The translations under genes and the position numbers were made by a program. Below the pieces are notes generated by a model. The model made no database searches. It was not told the origin of the DNA and saw only the letters and a program-made list of their open reading frames with translations. Shown piece after piece: positions 1-7,513 of a DNA stretch of 46,423 nucleotides. Each line of letters begins with the position of its first letter. The stretch's first letter is position 1. Source of the stretch: Alkalihalobacillus alcalophilus ATCC 27647 = CGMCC 1.3604 (GTDB lineage Bacteria > Bacillota > Bacilli > Bacillales > Bacillaceae_D); NCBI RefSeq assembly GCF_000292245.2, contig NZ_ALPT02000036.1:1-46423 (forward strand), read 5' to 3'.

Positions 1-1
1 A

Positions 2-64
2 GAACGAAATGAGCTGTTAAGAGACATTCGTGATGAGTTAAGGAATAGAAATAAGCAATATTAA
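2..64 (+). CDS. C-terminal tail of an unidentified protein, cut by the window start
   Basis: An open frame enters from the left edge and ends at TAA 62-64, encoding about 20 very polar residues (reads ERNELLRDIRDELRNRNKQY). The charged, heptad-like pattern suggests the end of a coiled coil. Too little is present to name a family, and whether it is coding is itself a guess. Confidence 0.3.
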   Translation, partial: ERNELLRDIRDELRNRNKQY

Positions 65-80
65 TTACCGCAAAATACGA

Positions 81-118
81 AAAGACCGTCTCATCATGGC
101 TTTTCCTTTTGGGACGGT
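81..118 (-). terminator. Probable intrinsic terminator after the broken acetyltransferase
   Basis: Arms 85-92 and 111-118 pair over 8 bp (ACCGTCTC with GGGACGGT, one G-U). Read on the minus strand the hairpin is followed by CTTTTCG. It lies 4 bases beyond the original stop codon of the acetyltransferase at 122-124. The loop of 18 bases is large, so the call is moderate. Confidence 0.5.
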
Positions 119-121
119 TGA

Positions 122-652
122 TTATTTAGTTCCTTTCCTCCGCTCAAGCAAAATCGTATCTCGCCAAATACCATCAAGCTGAGCGATTTTTTCTCTGCGG
201 CCCACAATCCTAAAGCCGAATTTTTTATGCAAAAGTATACTTGTTTCATTTTCAGGGAAAATACTAGCCTGTAACGTCTAAAACCCTTGAGCTTCGCTAT
301 CCCTTATCAAGGTATGCATCAATTGACTACCCACCCCTTTATTTGAATACTTTTTAGAAATATAAATACTGACCTCTGCCACACCTCGATAAACCGTTCG
401 ACTCGAAATCGGCGTTAGGGCACACCAGCAAACTACTTTTCCATCTGTTACGGCTACAAATCTTCCCACTTTATGATGGCCCGCGTCCCAGCTTTCCCAA
501 CAAGGTGCTTCTGTTTGAAAAGTTGCATTACGGGTAGCTAAGCCTTCTATGTATATTTCACGGACTTGCTCCCAATTGGATTTCTCCATTTTTTCAATCT
601 TGATAGGATAAACCTGCCCTTGAGTTAGGTGCTGATACAGCACGCGTTGCAA
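122..652 (-). pseudogene. GNAT N-acetyltransferase (phosphinothricin acetyltransferase-like), interrupted by an amber codon and missing its start
   Basis: The frame reads like a family member of the phosphinothricin/methionine sulfoximine acetyltransferase group, with a fold typical of acetyl-CoA-dependent N-acyltransferases (VAEVSIYISKKYSNKGVGSQ is the acetyl-CoA-binding region). Two lesions are visible. First, TAG at 278-280 follows the residues EAQGF, where the family normally has Trp (GFWTLQ), so TGG to TAG is the simplest change; beyond it the same frame continues with TLQASIFPENETSI and a normal C-terminus to TAA at 122-124. Second, the expected N-terminus just before KIEKMEKSNW has no ATG; the upstream codons run into antisense atoE-like sequence. 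A TTG at 652 or an internal ATG could still start a short product, but the gene is most likely dead. Confidence 0.75.
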
Positions 653-681
653 TGGCTGTTGCTTGGGGCGATGCTTGGAGC
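607..681 (+). pseudogene. Scrap of a short-chain fatty acid transporter gene (AtoE type)
   Basis: In one plus-strand frame about 25 codons read KPALELGADTARVAMAVAWG followed by DAWS. The block GAD..RVAMAVAWGDAW matches what I recall of the C-terminal part of AtoE-family short-chain fatty acid transporters, where it is followed by TNxIQPFWALP; here that continuation is missing. The scrap runs antisense into the start of the acetyltransferase on one side and into the 3' end of the LysR gene on the other, so both edges look like deletion junctions. AtoE transporters commonly sit beside CoA-transferase/thiolase genes like those at 1743-4668, which supports the call. Recognition is from memory. 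Confidence 0.6.
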
Positions 682-694
682 TTTGTACGGTTTT

Positions 695-1594
695 TTACGT
701 ATTTTCTTGTTGGTTTTTAAGGGAAACTGACACAAATTCCATCCATGTCTTCATAGCGGAAAATAAATAGCTATCTTTGCGCCTAATCAACGCTAAATTC
801 CACTCAATGACTGGCTCAATTAAATCAACAGCTGTACAATTATAAAGATGAACATGTTCACAAACCGTTTCTGGTAGCACACATATCCCATTTCCTACTG
901 AAACCATCTTGATCATAAAATCCCACTGACTACTCTCTTGCACGACAATTGGTTCAAATCCAGCTTGAATACAGGCGTCACGAACTCGATCATAAAGGCT
1001 AAACCCTCGACTAAACATGAGAAATTCTTCATCTTTCAAATCATTTAAATTCACCGCCTCTTGCAAAGCAAAACGATGATGGTTTGGCAAAACAAGCTTT
1101 AATTTTCGCTCGATAATTGGCTTCACTTCAAATTTTTCTTTATCCAGTGGAAGTATTGCTACCCCTACATCAAGTTGACCATCAAGTAATTTTTGCTCCA
1201 CGATCCTTGAACCTTCTTCCACAATCTCTAACTCAATTCCTGGATAAGCCTTACGAAATTGTGCAATTACACTCGGAAAAAAACTAGAACCAATTACAGG
1301 TGGTAAACCAAATTTCACGTGACCTGTTGTGGTTTGATACTGTTCAGAAGCAACCTTCATAAAATCCTCCATTTTTAGTAGAAGCTTTCTTGCATAAGGA
1401 ATGATAGCCTTTCCTTCGTCCGTAATATATAGATGCCTTGTAGAGCGATCAAATAATTTTATACCAAGTTCCTCCTCCATACTTTGAATGATTTTGCTTA
1501 AGGCAGATTGGGAAAGATGTAGTTTTTGACTAGCCCTTGAAAAACTGAGCTGACTACAAACCTCTAAGAAACAACGCACTTGTTTAATATCCAT
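695..1594 (-). CDS. LysR-family transcriptional regulator, divergent from the ketone-body operon
   Basis: The 299-residue protein has the full LysR layout: an N-terminal winged helix-turn-helix at residues 1-60 (MDIKQVRCFLEVCSQLSFSR, then the recognition helix LSQSALSKIIQSME) and a type 2 periplasmic-binding-fold effector domain from about residue 90. Length is normal. The ATG start has AAAGGG eight bases upstream. It is transcribed away from scoA, with 148 bp between the starts, the standard arrangement for a LysR protein that controls its divergent neighbour, so it probably regulates acetoacetate or short-chain fatty acid use. The effector is not readable. Candidate binding sites are the dyads at 1614-1628 and 1649-1679. 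Confidence 0.85.
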   Translation of the reverse strand: MDIKQVRCFLEVCSQLSFSRASQKLHLSQSALSKIIQSMEEELGIKLFDRSTRHLYITDEGKAIIPYARKLLLKMEDFMKVASEQYQTTTGHVKFGLPPVIGSSFFPSVIAQFRKAYPGIELEIVEEGSRIVEQKLLDGQLDVGVAILPLDKEKFEVKPIIERKLKLVLPNHHRFALQEAVNLNDLKDEEFLMFSRGFSLYDRVRDACIQAGFEPIVVQESSQWDFMIKMVSVGNGICVLPETVCEHVHLYNCTAVDLIEPVIEWNLALIRRKDSYLFSAMKTWMEFVSVSLKNQQENT

Positions 1595-1613
1595 AGCTAG
1601 TACCCTTTCATTT

Positions 1614-1628
1614 ATTCCAAATAGGAAT
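1614..1628. promoter_or_regulatory. Possible LysR-box dyad
   Basis: ATTCC-N5-GGAAT is a perfect short dyad 20 bp upstream of the LysR start, in the divergent intergenic region. LysR boxes are typically short dyads of T-N11-A form in this position. Assignment is by location only. Confidence 0.35.
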
Positions 1629-1648
1629 GATAGTTATAATATTTATTC

Positions 1649-1679
1649 ATTTTACTAATAGTCTGACATTTAGTAAAAT
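1649..1679. promoter_or_regulatory. Inverted repeat in the lysR/scoA intergenic region
   Basis: ATTTTACTA at 1649-1657 and TAGTAAAAT at 1671-1679 are perfect 9-bp arms separated by 13 bp. The site lies just upstream of the cre site and could be an activator or repressor site for scoA. The protein that binds is unknown; the LysR product is the obvious candidate. Confidence 0.4.
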
Positions 1680-1687
1680 AGATATAA

Positions 1688-1701
1688 AGAAAACGCTTTC
1701 A
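1688..1701. promoter_or_regulatory. cre site (CcpA operator) upstream of scoA
   Basis: The bases AGAAAACGCTTTCA are the reverse complement of TGAAAGCGTTTTCT, which fits the CcpA consensus TGWAARCGYTWNCW at every position. It is 42 bp before the scoA start. CcpA binding here would put acetoacetate use under carbon catabolite control. Confidence 0.75.
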
Positions 1702-1742
1702 ATATAACTTATAATCTTTGAATTTTTAAGGGAGTGTAAAGT

Positions 1743-2450
1743 ATGAGCTCAAAACGTGCAGAATCGATGGAAGAACTCATCTCCGTTATTAAAGATGGCG
1801 ATACGATTATCGCGGGTGGCTTCGGTTTATGCGGAATTCCGGAAAAAGCCATTTTAGCTTTAGCAGATAGCGGTGTAAAAGACTTAACGTTTGTTAGCAA
1901 CAACTGTGGAGTTGACGATTGGGGTTTAGGATTATTGCTTGCGAATCGCCAAATCAAAAAGATGGTCGCCTCTTATGTAGGTGAGAATAAATTATTCGAG
2001 ACACAATTTTTAAGCGGTGAGCTTGAGGTAGAACTCGTTCCACAAGGTACATTGGCGGAACGAATTCGTGCTGGCGGTGCGGGAATCCCAGGCTTCTATA
2101 CTCCAACTGGTGTCGGTACTAAAGTCGCCGAAGGAAAAGAAATAAAAGAGTTTGATGGAAAAACCTATGTGTTAGAACGGGCCATCACTGGAGATGTAGC
2201 CTTTGTGAAAGCCTGGAAAGGTGATCCATTCGGTAATCTTATCTATCGCAAAACGGCGAGAAACTTTAACCCTTTAGCAGCAGCTGCAGGAAAAGTAACG
2301 ATTGCAGAAGTCGAAGAAATCGTCGAAACTGGTCAACTTGATCCAAATTTCATTCATACTCCTGGCATATATGTTCAACATATCGTAGAAGGCGAGCAAT
2401 ACGAAAAACGAATTGAAAGAAAAACAACTCGCCAAAAACAATCGAATTAA
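1743..2450 (+). CDS. scoA: Succinyl-CoA:3-ketoacid CoA-transferase, subunit A
   Basis: A 235-residue protein closely resembling B. subtilis ScoA (about 238 residues). It is the alpha subunit of the class I CoA-transferase that moves CoA from succinyl-CoA to acetoacetate, activating the ketone body for thiolytic cleavage. Visible landmarks are the glycine loop GGFGLCGIP near residues 25-33, VSNNCGVDDWGLG, and GAGIPGFYTPTGVGT. The ATG start has GGGAG nine bases upstream. The matching subunit B lies downstream but is separated by 365 bp holding a structured repeat, unlike the usual tight coupling of these two genes. A cre site and dyads upstream suggest catabolite and LysR control. Confidence 0.93.
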   Translation: MSSKRAESMEELISVIKDGDTIIAGGFGLCGIPEKAILALADSGVKDLTFVSNNCGVDDWGLGLLLANRQIKKMVASYVGENKLFETQFLSGELEVELVPQGTLAERIRAGGAGIPGFYTPTGVGTKVAEGKEIKEFDGKTYVLERAITGDVAFVKAWKGDPFGNLIYRKTARNFNPLAAAAGKVTIAEVEEIVETGQLDPNFIHTPGIYVQHIVEGEQYEKRIERKTTRQKQSN

Positions 2451-2504
2451 CCAAGGAATCGGTTCACTACTGAATTGAAACCAATTACTTTTAGATGACC
2501 AAAA

Positions 2505-2625
2505 CGGATCCTGCGGAATACCCGGAGACTCTTACGGGACTAGTGAAGGACGGGAGACCCTACAGCGTTTCGCAAGGAGGCTCCCGCTTCACCCGCGGAA
2601 CGCATAGAGTATTCTGCTGGCGGAG
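2505..2625 (+). repeat. Structured interspersed repeat, copy A, between scoA and scoB
   Basis: Outer arms 2513-2521 (GCGGAATAC) and 2609-2617 (GTATTCTGC) pair over 9 bp with one G-U. Inside are CGGAGACT, an inner stem CGGGAG/CTCCCG flanking GACCC...AAGGAGG, and ACCCGCGGAACGCATAG. The same order of conserved blocks occurs in the copies near 6.2, 20.2, 28.1 and 28.5 kb, with different but still complementary arm sequences. No protein-like frame is convincing here. It presumably forms a large hairpin in the sco transcript. Confidence 0.7.
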
Positions 2626-2640
2626 TAATCCAACTACACT

Positions 2641-2799
2641 TTTCTCGCTTCTGACCAAACGGACTTCGCTTTATATCAATCCAGCTACGCCTGTTAGAAG
2701 CTCGAGAAAAATCGGTTCGTCTTTGTGAAGACAAAAAGCGTCTTCACAAGCCGCCCCTAATTTTTCCTCGCTTCTGAACGAACAGGCTTCGCTTTATAT
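2641..2799 (+). repeat. Direct repeat pair with a hairpin between, upstream of scoB
   Basis: Segment 2641-2676 (TTTCTCGCTTCTGACC...CGGACTTCGCTTTATAT) recurs at 2763-2799 with few changes. Between them 2723-2732 (TTGTGAAGAC) and 2740-2749 (GTCTTCACAA) form a perfect 10-bp hairpin. The second repeat abuts the scoB ribosome binding site. Origin looks like a local duplication following insertion of the neighbouring repeat. Confidence 0.6.
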
Positions 2800-2815
2800 T
2801 TAAGGAGGAATGAAC

Positions 2816-3478
2816 ATGTTAACAGCTCGTCAACGTATCATTCAACGTGCTGCCAAAGAAATTGAAGACGGCATGTATGTCAACTTAGGAATTGGAATGC
2901 CTACACTTTTAGCTAATGAAATTCCCGACACCAAAACCGTTTTCTTACAATCTGAAAATGGCCTACTCGGTATTGGACCTTATCCATATGAAGGAGAGGA
3001 GGATCCTGACCTGATCAATGCGGGAAAAGAAACCGTTACAGCGATGACCGGTGCCTCCTATTTTGATAATGCTGAATCATTTGCGATGATTCGCGGCGGA
3101 CATATTGACTTAGCCATTCTTGGGGGAATGGAAGTTTCCGAATCTGGTGATTTAGCAAACTGGATGATCCCAGGAAAAATGGTCAAAGGCATGGGCGGGG
3201 CGATGGATTTAGTCCAAGGTGCCAAACGTGTAATTGTCATTATGGATCACGTCAATAAAGCTGGAGAAGCAAAAGTCAAAAAAGAATGTGACCTTCCCTT
3301 AACAGGAACTCAAGTCGTCAGCCGCCTCATTACCGACCGAGCTGTATTTGATTTTACAGATAACGGAATGGTCTTAACAGAAATCCTTAGCGACGAAACG
3401 GTCGAGGAAATTCGAGCAATTACCGAAGCTAACTTTACTGTAGCCGAGCATTTAGTCAATGAAGGAGTGACAGAATAA
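2816..3478 (+). CDS. scoB: Succinyl-CoA:3-ketoacid CoA-transferase, subunit B
   Basis: A 220-residue beta subunit of the same class I CoA-transferase as the 1743-2450 gene. The catalytic glutamate, which forms the glutamyl-CoA thioester, is seen in SENGLLG at about residue 47, followed by the GIGP motif. Two in-frame ATGs exist at 2810 and 2816; AAGGAGG at 2802-2808 is one base from the first and seven from the second, so 2816 is chosen. The stop codon shares its last base with the thiolase ATG at 3478, showing translational coupling of scoB and the thiolase. Confidence 0.93.
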   Translation: MLTARQRIIQRAAKEIEDGMYVNLGIGMPTLLANEIPDTKTVFLQSENGLLGIGPYPYEGEEDPDLINAGKETVTAMTGASYFDNAESFAMIRGGHIDLAILGGMEVSESGDLANWMIPGKMVKGMGGAMDLVQGAKRVIVIMDHVNKAGEAKVKKECDLPLTGTQVVSRLITDRAVFDFTDNGMVLTEILSDETVEEIRAITEANFTVAEHLVNEGVTE

Positions 3479-4668
3479 TGGCAGACAATGTTGTCCTCAT
3501 TCAGCCCGTCAGAACTCCGATTGGTAGCTTTTTTGGCTCATTAAAAAACGTATCCGCCGTCGACTTAGGGGCCCTCGTTTTAAAGGAGTCGATTAGCCGA
3601 GCTCATTTAAATGTTGAAGAAATCGATGAAGTCATCATGGGCAACGTTCTTCAAGCAGGTCTAGGACAAAATCCTGCTCGGCTTGCGGCCATAAAAGCAG
3701 GCATTCCCGAATCTGTATCAGCGATGACGATTAACAAAGTATGTGGTTCTGGTTTAAAAGCAATCCACTTAGCCGCACAGGCAATTATAGCAGGAGATGC
3801 GGAAGTCGTTTTAGCTGGTGGAATGGAAAATATGAGCCAGGCTCCATACTTAAGTATGAATGCGAGAAATGGTTTTCGAATGGGGAATCAACAACTGATT
3901 GATAGTATGGTTCACGATGGATTATCGTGTGGAATTAATGACATTCATATGGGTATAACCGCTGAAAACTTAGTGGAAAAATATGAGTTAACGCGTGAAC
4001 AATTAGACGATTTTTCTGTGCAGAGTCATCAACGAGCAGCAACCGCACATTCAGCTGGAGTTTTTGCTGATGAAATCGTTCCCGTTACGATTCCGCAACG
4101 AAAAGGAGACCCGATTGTCGTTTCAACTGATGAACATATTAAACCACAAACGACTTTGGATAGTCTCGGAAAGCTCCGCCCCGCGTTCAAACGTGATGGG
4201 GGCTGCGTAACAGCAGGTAATGCTTCTGGTATTAATGACGGAGCCGCTTGTATGATTGTCATGAGTGAATCAAAAGCAAAAGCACTTGGCCTTAAACCTT
4301 TTGCCCGTATTCTTAGTAATGCAAGCAGTGGTGTTGATCCTAAAATTATGGGAATTGGACCAGTTCCCGCAACTAAAAAAGCATTAGAAAAAGCGAGATT
4401 AACCATTGAAGACCTTGATTTAATCGAAGCAAACGAAGCGTTCGCAGCTCAAGCTCTATCCGTACAAAAAGAACTACAATTTGCTCCAGATAAATTAAAT
4501 GTGAATGGTGGCGCGATTGCTTTAGGTCATCCAATCGGTGCTAGTGGAGCCCGTATCCTTGTCACTCTTTTACATGAAATGCAACGAAGACAAAGTAATG
4601 TTGGCCTGGCGACTTTATGTATTGGTGGCGGTCAAGGCGTAGCAACGATTGTAGAAAGAGTTCAATAA
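3478..4668 (+). CDS. Acetyl-CoA C-acetyltransferase (acetoacetyl-CoA thiolase)
   Basis: A 396-residue type II biosynthetic/degradative thiolase, the usual length. Catalytic residues are all visible: the nucleophile Cys89 in NKVCGSG, the C-terminal His in GHPIGASGAR and the second Cys in CIGGGQG. NEAFA is also present. It cleaves acetoacetyl-CoA with CoA into two acetyl-CoA, the step that follows the ScoAB reaction, so the three genes form one pathway from acetoacetate to acetyl-CoA. It overlaps the scoB stop by one base and ends 50 bp before a bidirectional terminator. Family names thlA, atoB, mmgA and yhfS all fit, so no symbol is given. Confidence 0.9.
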   Translation: MADNVVLIQPVRTPIGSFFGSLKNVSAVDLGALVLKESISRAHLNVEEIDEVIMGNVLQAGLGQNPARLAAIKAGIPESVSAMTINKVCGSGLKAIHLAAQAIIAGDAEVVLAGGMENMSQAPYLSMNARNGFRMGNQQLIDSMVHDGLSCGINDIHMGITAENLVEKYELTREQLDDFSVQSHQRAATAHSAGVFADEIVPVTIPQRKGDPIVVSTDEHIKPQTTLDSLGKLRPAFKRDGGCVTAGNASGINDGAACMIVMSESKAKALGLKPFARILSNASSGVDPKIMGIGPVPATKKALEKARLTIEDLDLIEANEAFAAQALSVQKELQFAPDKLNVNGGAIALGHPIGASGARILVTLLHEMQRRQSNVGLATLCIGGGQGVATIVERVQ

Positions 4669-4717
4669 AAGCTCTCAAATTTTAGCACAAATCACTTCTT
4701 TATCTAATGACTTAACT

Positions 4718-4761
4718 AAAAAGTAGGTATAGGGCTACGAGCACCTTCACCTACTTTTTTT
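4718..4761. terminator. Bidirectional intrinsic terminator between thiolase and glpQ
   Basis: AAAAAGTAGGT at 4718-4728 pairs with ACCTACTTTTT at 4749-4759, giving an A-tract/T-tract flanked hairpin usable from both sides. It separates the convergent thiolase (plus) and glpQ (minus) genes. Confidence 0.8.
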
Positions 4762-4787
4762 GAATGAACAGCAAAATCTTTACCGCC

Positions 4788-5693
4788 TTATCTCTTCTTA
4801 TGTTCTTTAATCACTTCTCTAAACACATCCGGATAATCGGTAAAAAGTCCATTCACACCCCAGTCTAATGCTCTTTCCATCGCCTCTCTCGTATTGACCG
4901 TATAAGGGTGGATATACAAGTTATGCGAATGTACTTTTTGTACATATTCCTCTGTAATCCTTGCAAAGCTAGGTCCAACACCAATTGCATACTCTTTAAT
5001 TGCTTCTAACTGGGCATCTGCCCCCTCATCTAAAACTGGCTGGCTCAGAAGTTGAACCAATGGCAAATTCGGATTCATCTCATGGATATTTAATAAACTT
5101 TCAGGAATAAACGATTGAATAATCACCTTACTTGAACGACCATTCACACCTGCTAAGTTATATTTATCTAAAAGTCTAAGTAACTCGGCTTCCATCCCAG
5201 GATAAAGCTCAGGCGACTTCGTTTCAATATAATATAATGAGGAACGTCCAAACTTTCGAAACACTTCTTCAAGAGTTGGAACCTTTAAACCAACATATTT
5301 ACTCTTCGCTTTTTCTGGATTTCTTTCATTAAACCAAGAACCTGCATCCAGTTCTTTAATCTCCTCTAGCGTCATATCTGCGACTGCCCCGGAACCATTT
5401 GTCGTACGATCAACTGTCGTATCATGCATCGCAATTAAAACACCGTCCTTGGTCATTTGAAGATCAATTTCAATATAATCAGCCTTCATCTTTTCGCCCA
5501 TCTCATATGCAACCAATGTATGCTCAGGGGCATAACCAGAAGCACCACGATGGGCAACATTAAGAATTTTCGAACTCGGTACTGGGTAGAGCGACTCGTC
5601 CTTTTTTTTCGCAGAAGCACCCGGTGCCAAACCTGAAGCAACTAACCCAATACTTAATGCGACAATTACCATTCTTTTTAAACTCTTTTTCAT
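4788..5693 (-). CDS. glpQ: Secreted glycerophosphodiester phosphodiesterase
   Basis: A 301-residue GDPD-family enzyme that hydrolyses glycerophosphodiesters, and in Bacillus also glycerol teichoic acid chains, to glycerol-3-phosphate. The N-terminus is a Sec signal peptide (MKKSLKRM, hydrophobic stretch, GASAKK, cleavage near residue 28), so it acts outside the membrane. Catalytic and metal residues are visible: His48-Arg49 in AHRGASG, Glu75 and Asp77 in EIDLQMTKDG, and His90-Asp91. The ATG has GGGAG upstream. It stands alone, convergent with the thiolase. Any phosphate (PhoP) control is not evident from the upstream sequence. Confidence 0.9.
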   Translation of the reverse strand: MKKSLKRMVIVALSIGLVASGLAPGASAKKKDESLYPVPSSKILNVAHRGASGYAPEHTLVAYEMGEKMKADYIEIDLQMTKDGVLIAMHDTTVDRTTNGSGAVADMTLEEIKELDAGSWFNERNPEKAKSKYVGLKVPTLEEVFRKFGRSSLYYIETKSPELYPGMEAELLRLLDKYNLAGVNGRSSKVIIQSFIPESLLNIHEMNPNLPLVQLLSQPVLDEGADAQLEAIKEYAIGVGPSFARITEEYVQKVHSHNLYIHPYTVNTREAMERALDWGVNGLFTDYPDVFREVIKEHKKR

Positions 5694-6189
5694 ACACTAC
5701 TCATCTCCCTTTGATTTTATCTTTACGTTCCAAAGTGATAACATGAAGCAGCTTACTTTTTTTATATTACCTAAAAGAGTTTAAGTATCCTCCCCTCCTT
5801 TTGTTAAGAAATGATAAATTAACATTTACACAACTTAGACCTAAGCATTTTTTAACCCTAAAGAAATAAGCCCTGTCCCAAAAAAATCTTAAATAATAGA
5901 AAAAGCCGATGATATTTTACTCGTAAAATACATCGACTTTGATTATTTTTTGAATGAAATTAACTAGGTGGACATTGAGCTCTATTTACCGCTCACAAAT
6001 CTTGAAGTCTCTTGTTTAGCCATATCGGTCCTTATGTTTTAGGGAGATATAGTTGGTTCATGTTACATTATAATCTTGGAAAGTAGCCTTTTAGTTACAC
6101 ATAAAAATCGCTCCTCTTTGGTTTGTAGTGTGGTAACTCCATTCTAAAGGAAAGAGCTTTTTTTGCCTTTCTTGATAGAAAATAAAACT

Positions 6190-6308
6190 TAGCGGACGAG
6201 ATGGGTGGCCGACTCCTGCAGGAGGAAAGGGCAGGCTGAAATCCACTGGCGTAGACAGTTAGTTCAGCGCCCGCCTGCGGAAAGCGTGCCCCCCATCTCG
6301 GGAGCGAT
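6190..6308 (+). repeat. Structured interspersed repeat, copy B
   Basis: Outer arms CGAGATGGGTGG (6197-6208) and CCCCCCATCTCG (6289-6300) pair at 11 of 12 positions. It opens with AGCGGACGA, continues with GACTCCTGCAGGA, has an inner stem around GCTGAAATCCAC and GTTAGTTCAGC, and closes with CTGCGGAAAGCG and CGGGAGCGA. The same blocks in the same order occur at 20139-20258. Confidence 0.75.
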
Positions 6309-6335
6309 GTCTTCCCTCTTACTTTTATCATATTC

Positions 6336-6387
6336 AAAAAGGGGCTGAACCCTCAAAGGTCATTTTCATGACTTTTGGGACAGCCCC
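6336..6387 (-). terminator. Strong intrinsic terminator of the hydrolase gene
   Basis: On the minus strand GGGGCTGTCCCAAAAGTCAT, a GAAA-like loop and ATGACCTTTGAGGGTTCAGCC are followed by CCTTTTT, forming a long hairpin with a U-tract. It begins 12 bases after the hydrolase stop. It doubles as the right end of the repeat element. Confidence 0.85.
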
Positions 6388-6398
6388 CTGTATTGTTC

Positions 6399-7196
6399 TC
6401 ATGTTTCCTCATCAAGTTTCAAACCATTTGATTGGTGAGTAACAAATTGATGAATAACATCATTTAATTTAAGTGCCGCTTTCGTTGGTAGTTGATGCTT
6501 TTCATTTTCTAAAAAAACTAATTGGTTATGAGGAATCTTTTTATGCAAAAGCCTGGCATAGCGATGAAAAGATTTATCTTTCGTACCGTAGACAAGCAAA
6601 ACCGGCAAATCAATTTTAGGCAACATCCTCGTACAATTATAGCGTAAACTATAGCGGTAATATTGTTGGATATTTTTAACCTCTCCACGTGATGATTCTT
6701 TAAACAAATGCAAAAATGCTCGGCTTTTATCTGCATTTCCCCATGTGATCGCCAAATTCAAAAAAGGAACTCTTTTCTTCTCTGCTAATTTAACAGCAAA
6801 GCTTATTCTCTCTTTTAAATAAAAATCCCTCACTTCCGACATCCCACTAATAATAATTCCACCCAAAGCTCGATTAGGTTTTGTCAATAAATACTCCAAA
6901 ACGATAGAGCCACCCGTTGAATATCCACCAATAAAAGCCTTTTCTATATCTAAATGTTCTAAAATTTTTATTATATCTTCCACAATAAGCGGATAAGTAA
7001 TCGCCTCTTCTGAATAGCCACTTCTTCCATGACCTCTAATATCAAAAGTGATCACTTTAAACGTTTGCGATAACCCTTCTAATTGATACATAAAATTAGC
7101 ACTCGTAAGAAGCGGTGGATGAATAAAAACGAGCGGGATCCCCGTACCCTTTACGGAATAATACAAAATAGTATCTTCTAATTCTAAAATAGGCAT
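6399..7196 (-). CDS. Alpha/beta hydrolase
   Basis: A 265-residue alpha/beta-hydrolase-fold protein. The nucleophile elbow GYSTGGS places Ser at about residue 93, the oxyanion-hole region is FIHPPLL, and the acid and His of the triad are plausible in VYGTKD near residue 209 and NEKHQLP near 240. FDIRGHGRS is a further typical strand-turn. The frame is open 31 codons further upstream, but ATG at 7196 has GAGGTGG nine bases before it and begins MPILELEDTILYY, as in relatives. Substrate is not inferable. It is a single gene ended by the terminator at 6336-6387. Confidence 0.8.
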   Translation of the reverse strand: MPILELEDTILYYSVKGTGIPLVFIHPPLLTSANFMYQLEGLSQTFKVITFDIRGHGRSGYSEEAITYPLIVEDIIKILEHLDIEKAFIGGYSTGGSIVLEYLLTKPNRALGGIIISGMSEVRDFYLKERISFAVKLAEKKRVPFLNLAITWGNADKSRAFLHLFKESSRGEVKNIQQYYRYSLRYNCTRMLPKIDLPVLLVYGTKDKSFHRYARLLHKKIPHNQLVFLENEKHQLPTKAALKLNDVIHQFVTHQSNGLKLDEET

Positions 7197-7388
7197 GTTA
7201 CAAACCACCTCAATGACTTTCAAATTACAGATAGTATGTAACTTAACACCGATTATAATTCTTATTTTGTCACATAACTTATTCTTCAATTGAATTCATT
7301 TGTGGTAGAGCCAACATTATAAACTTTCTTAATCTCTTCAAAAAGACTATCACCCCGTATATGAAGGCTGATGTATTGAGGATCATAT

Positions 7389-7428
7389 AAAAAGAGTCTA
7401 ACCTGTAATAGCTGGTTGAACTCTTTTT
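7389..7428. terminator. Terminator after ktrB
   Basis: AAAAAGAGT (7389-7397) pairs with ACTCTTTTT (7420-7428), with a second pairing ACC/GGT inside. The A and T tracts make it usable in both directions; on the minus strand it terminates ktrAB 86 bp past the stop. Confidence 0.75.
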
Positions 7429-7513
7429 GACTAAGGTTTTAGAATACTAAAGGTAGTAGTGGTAGAACGTTATCCCTCGTTAAATAAAAGATTTAATTGA
7501 CTTAATAAAATAA

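Larger units (their letters stand above)
5870..6387. repeat. Large repeat element with GGCTGTCCCAAAA-like ends (element 1)
   Basis: The 705-bp gap between glpQ and the hydrolase is filled largely by this element. Left end GCCCTGTCCCAAAA (5870-5883) is inverted against TTTTGGGACAGCCC (6373-6386). Near the left end is a palindrome, 5902-5940, reading AAAGCCGATGATATTTTAC then GTAAAATACATCGACTTT, the same hairpin found at 20309-20353 and 32154-32195. A copy of the 110-bp structured repeat (6190-6308) is embedded. No coding frame in it is credible. Confidence 0.65.

Noticed and set aside
2495..2734. Open frames on both strands between scoA and scoB
   Set aside because: They coincide with the structured repeat and direct repeats and have no protein-like features.
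6095..6337. 80-codon minus-strand frame in the 6-kb repeat island
   Set aside because: Most of it is structured repeat copy B; the N-terminal part has no ribosome binding site or recognisable domain.
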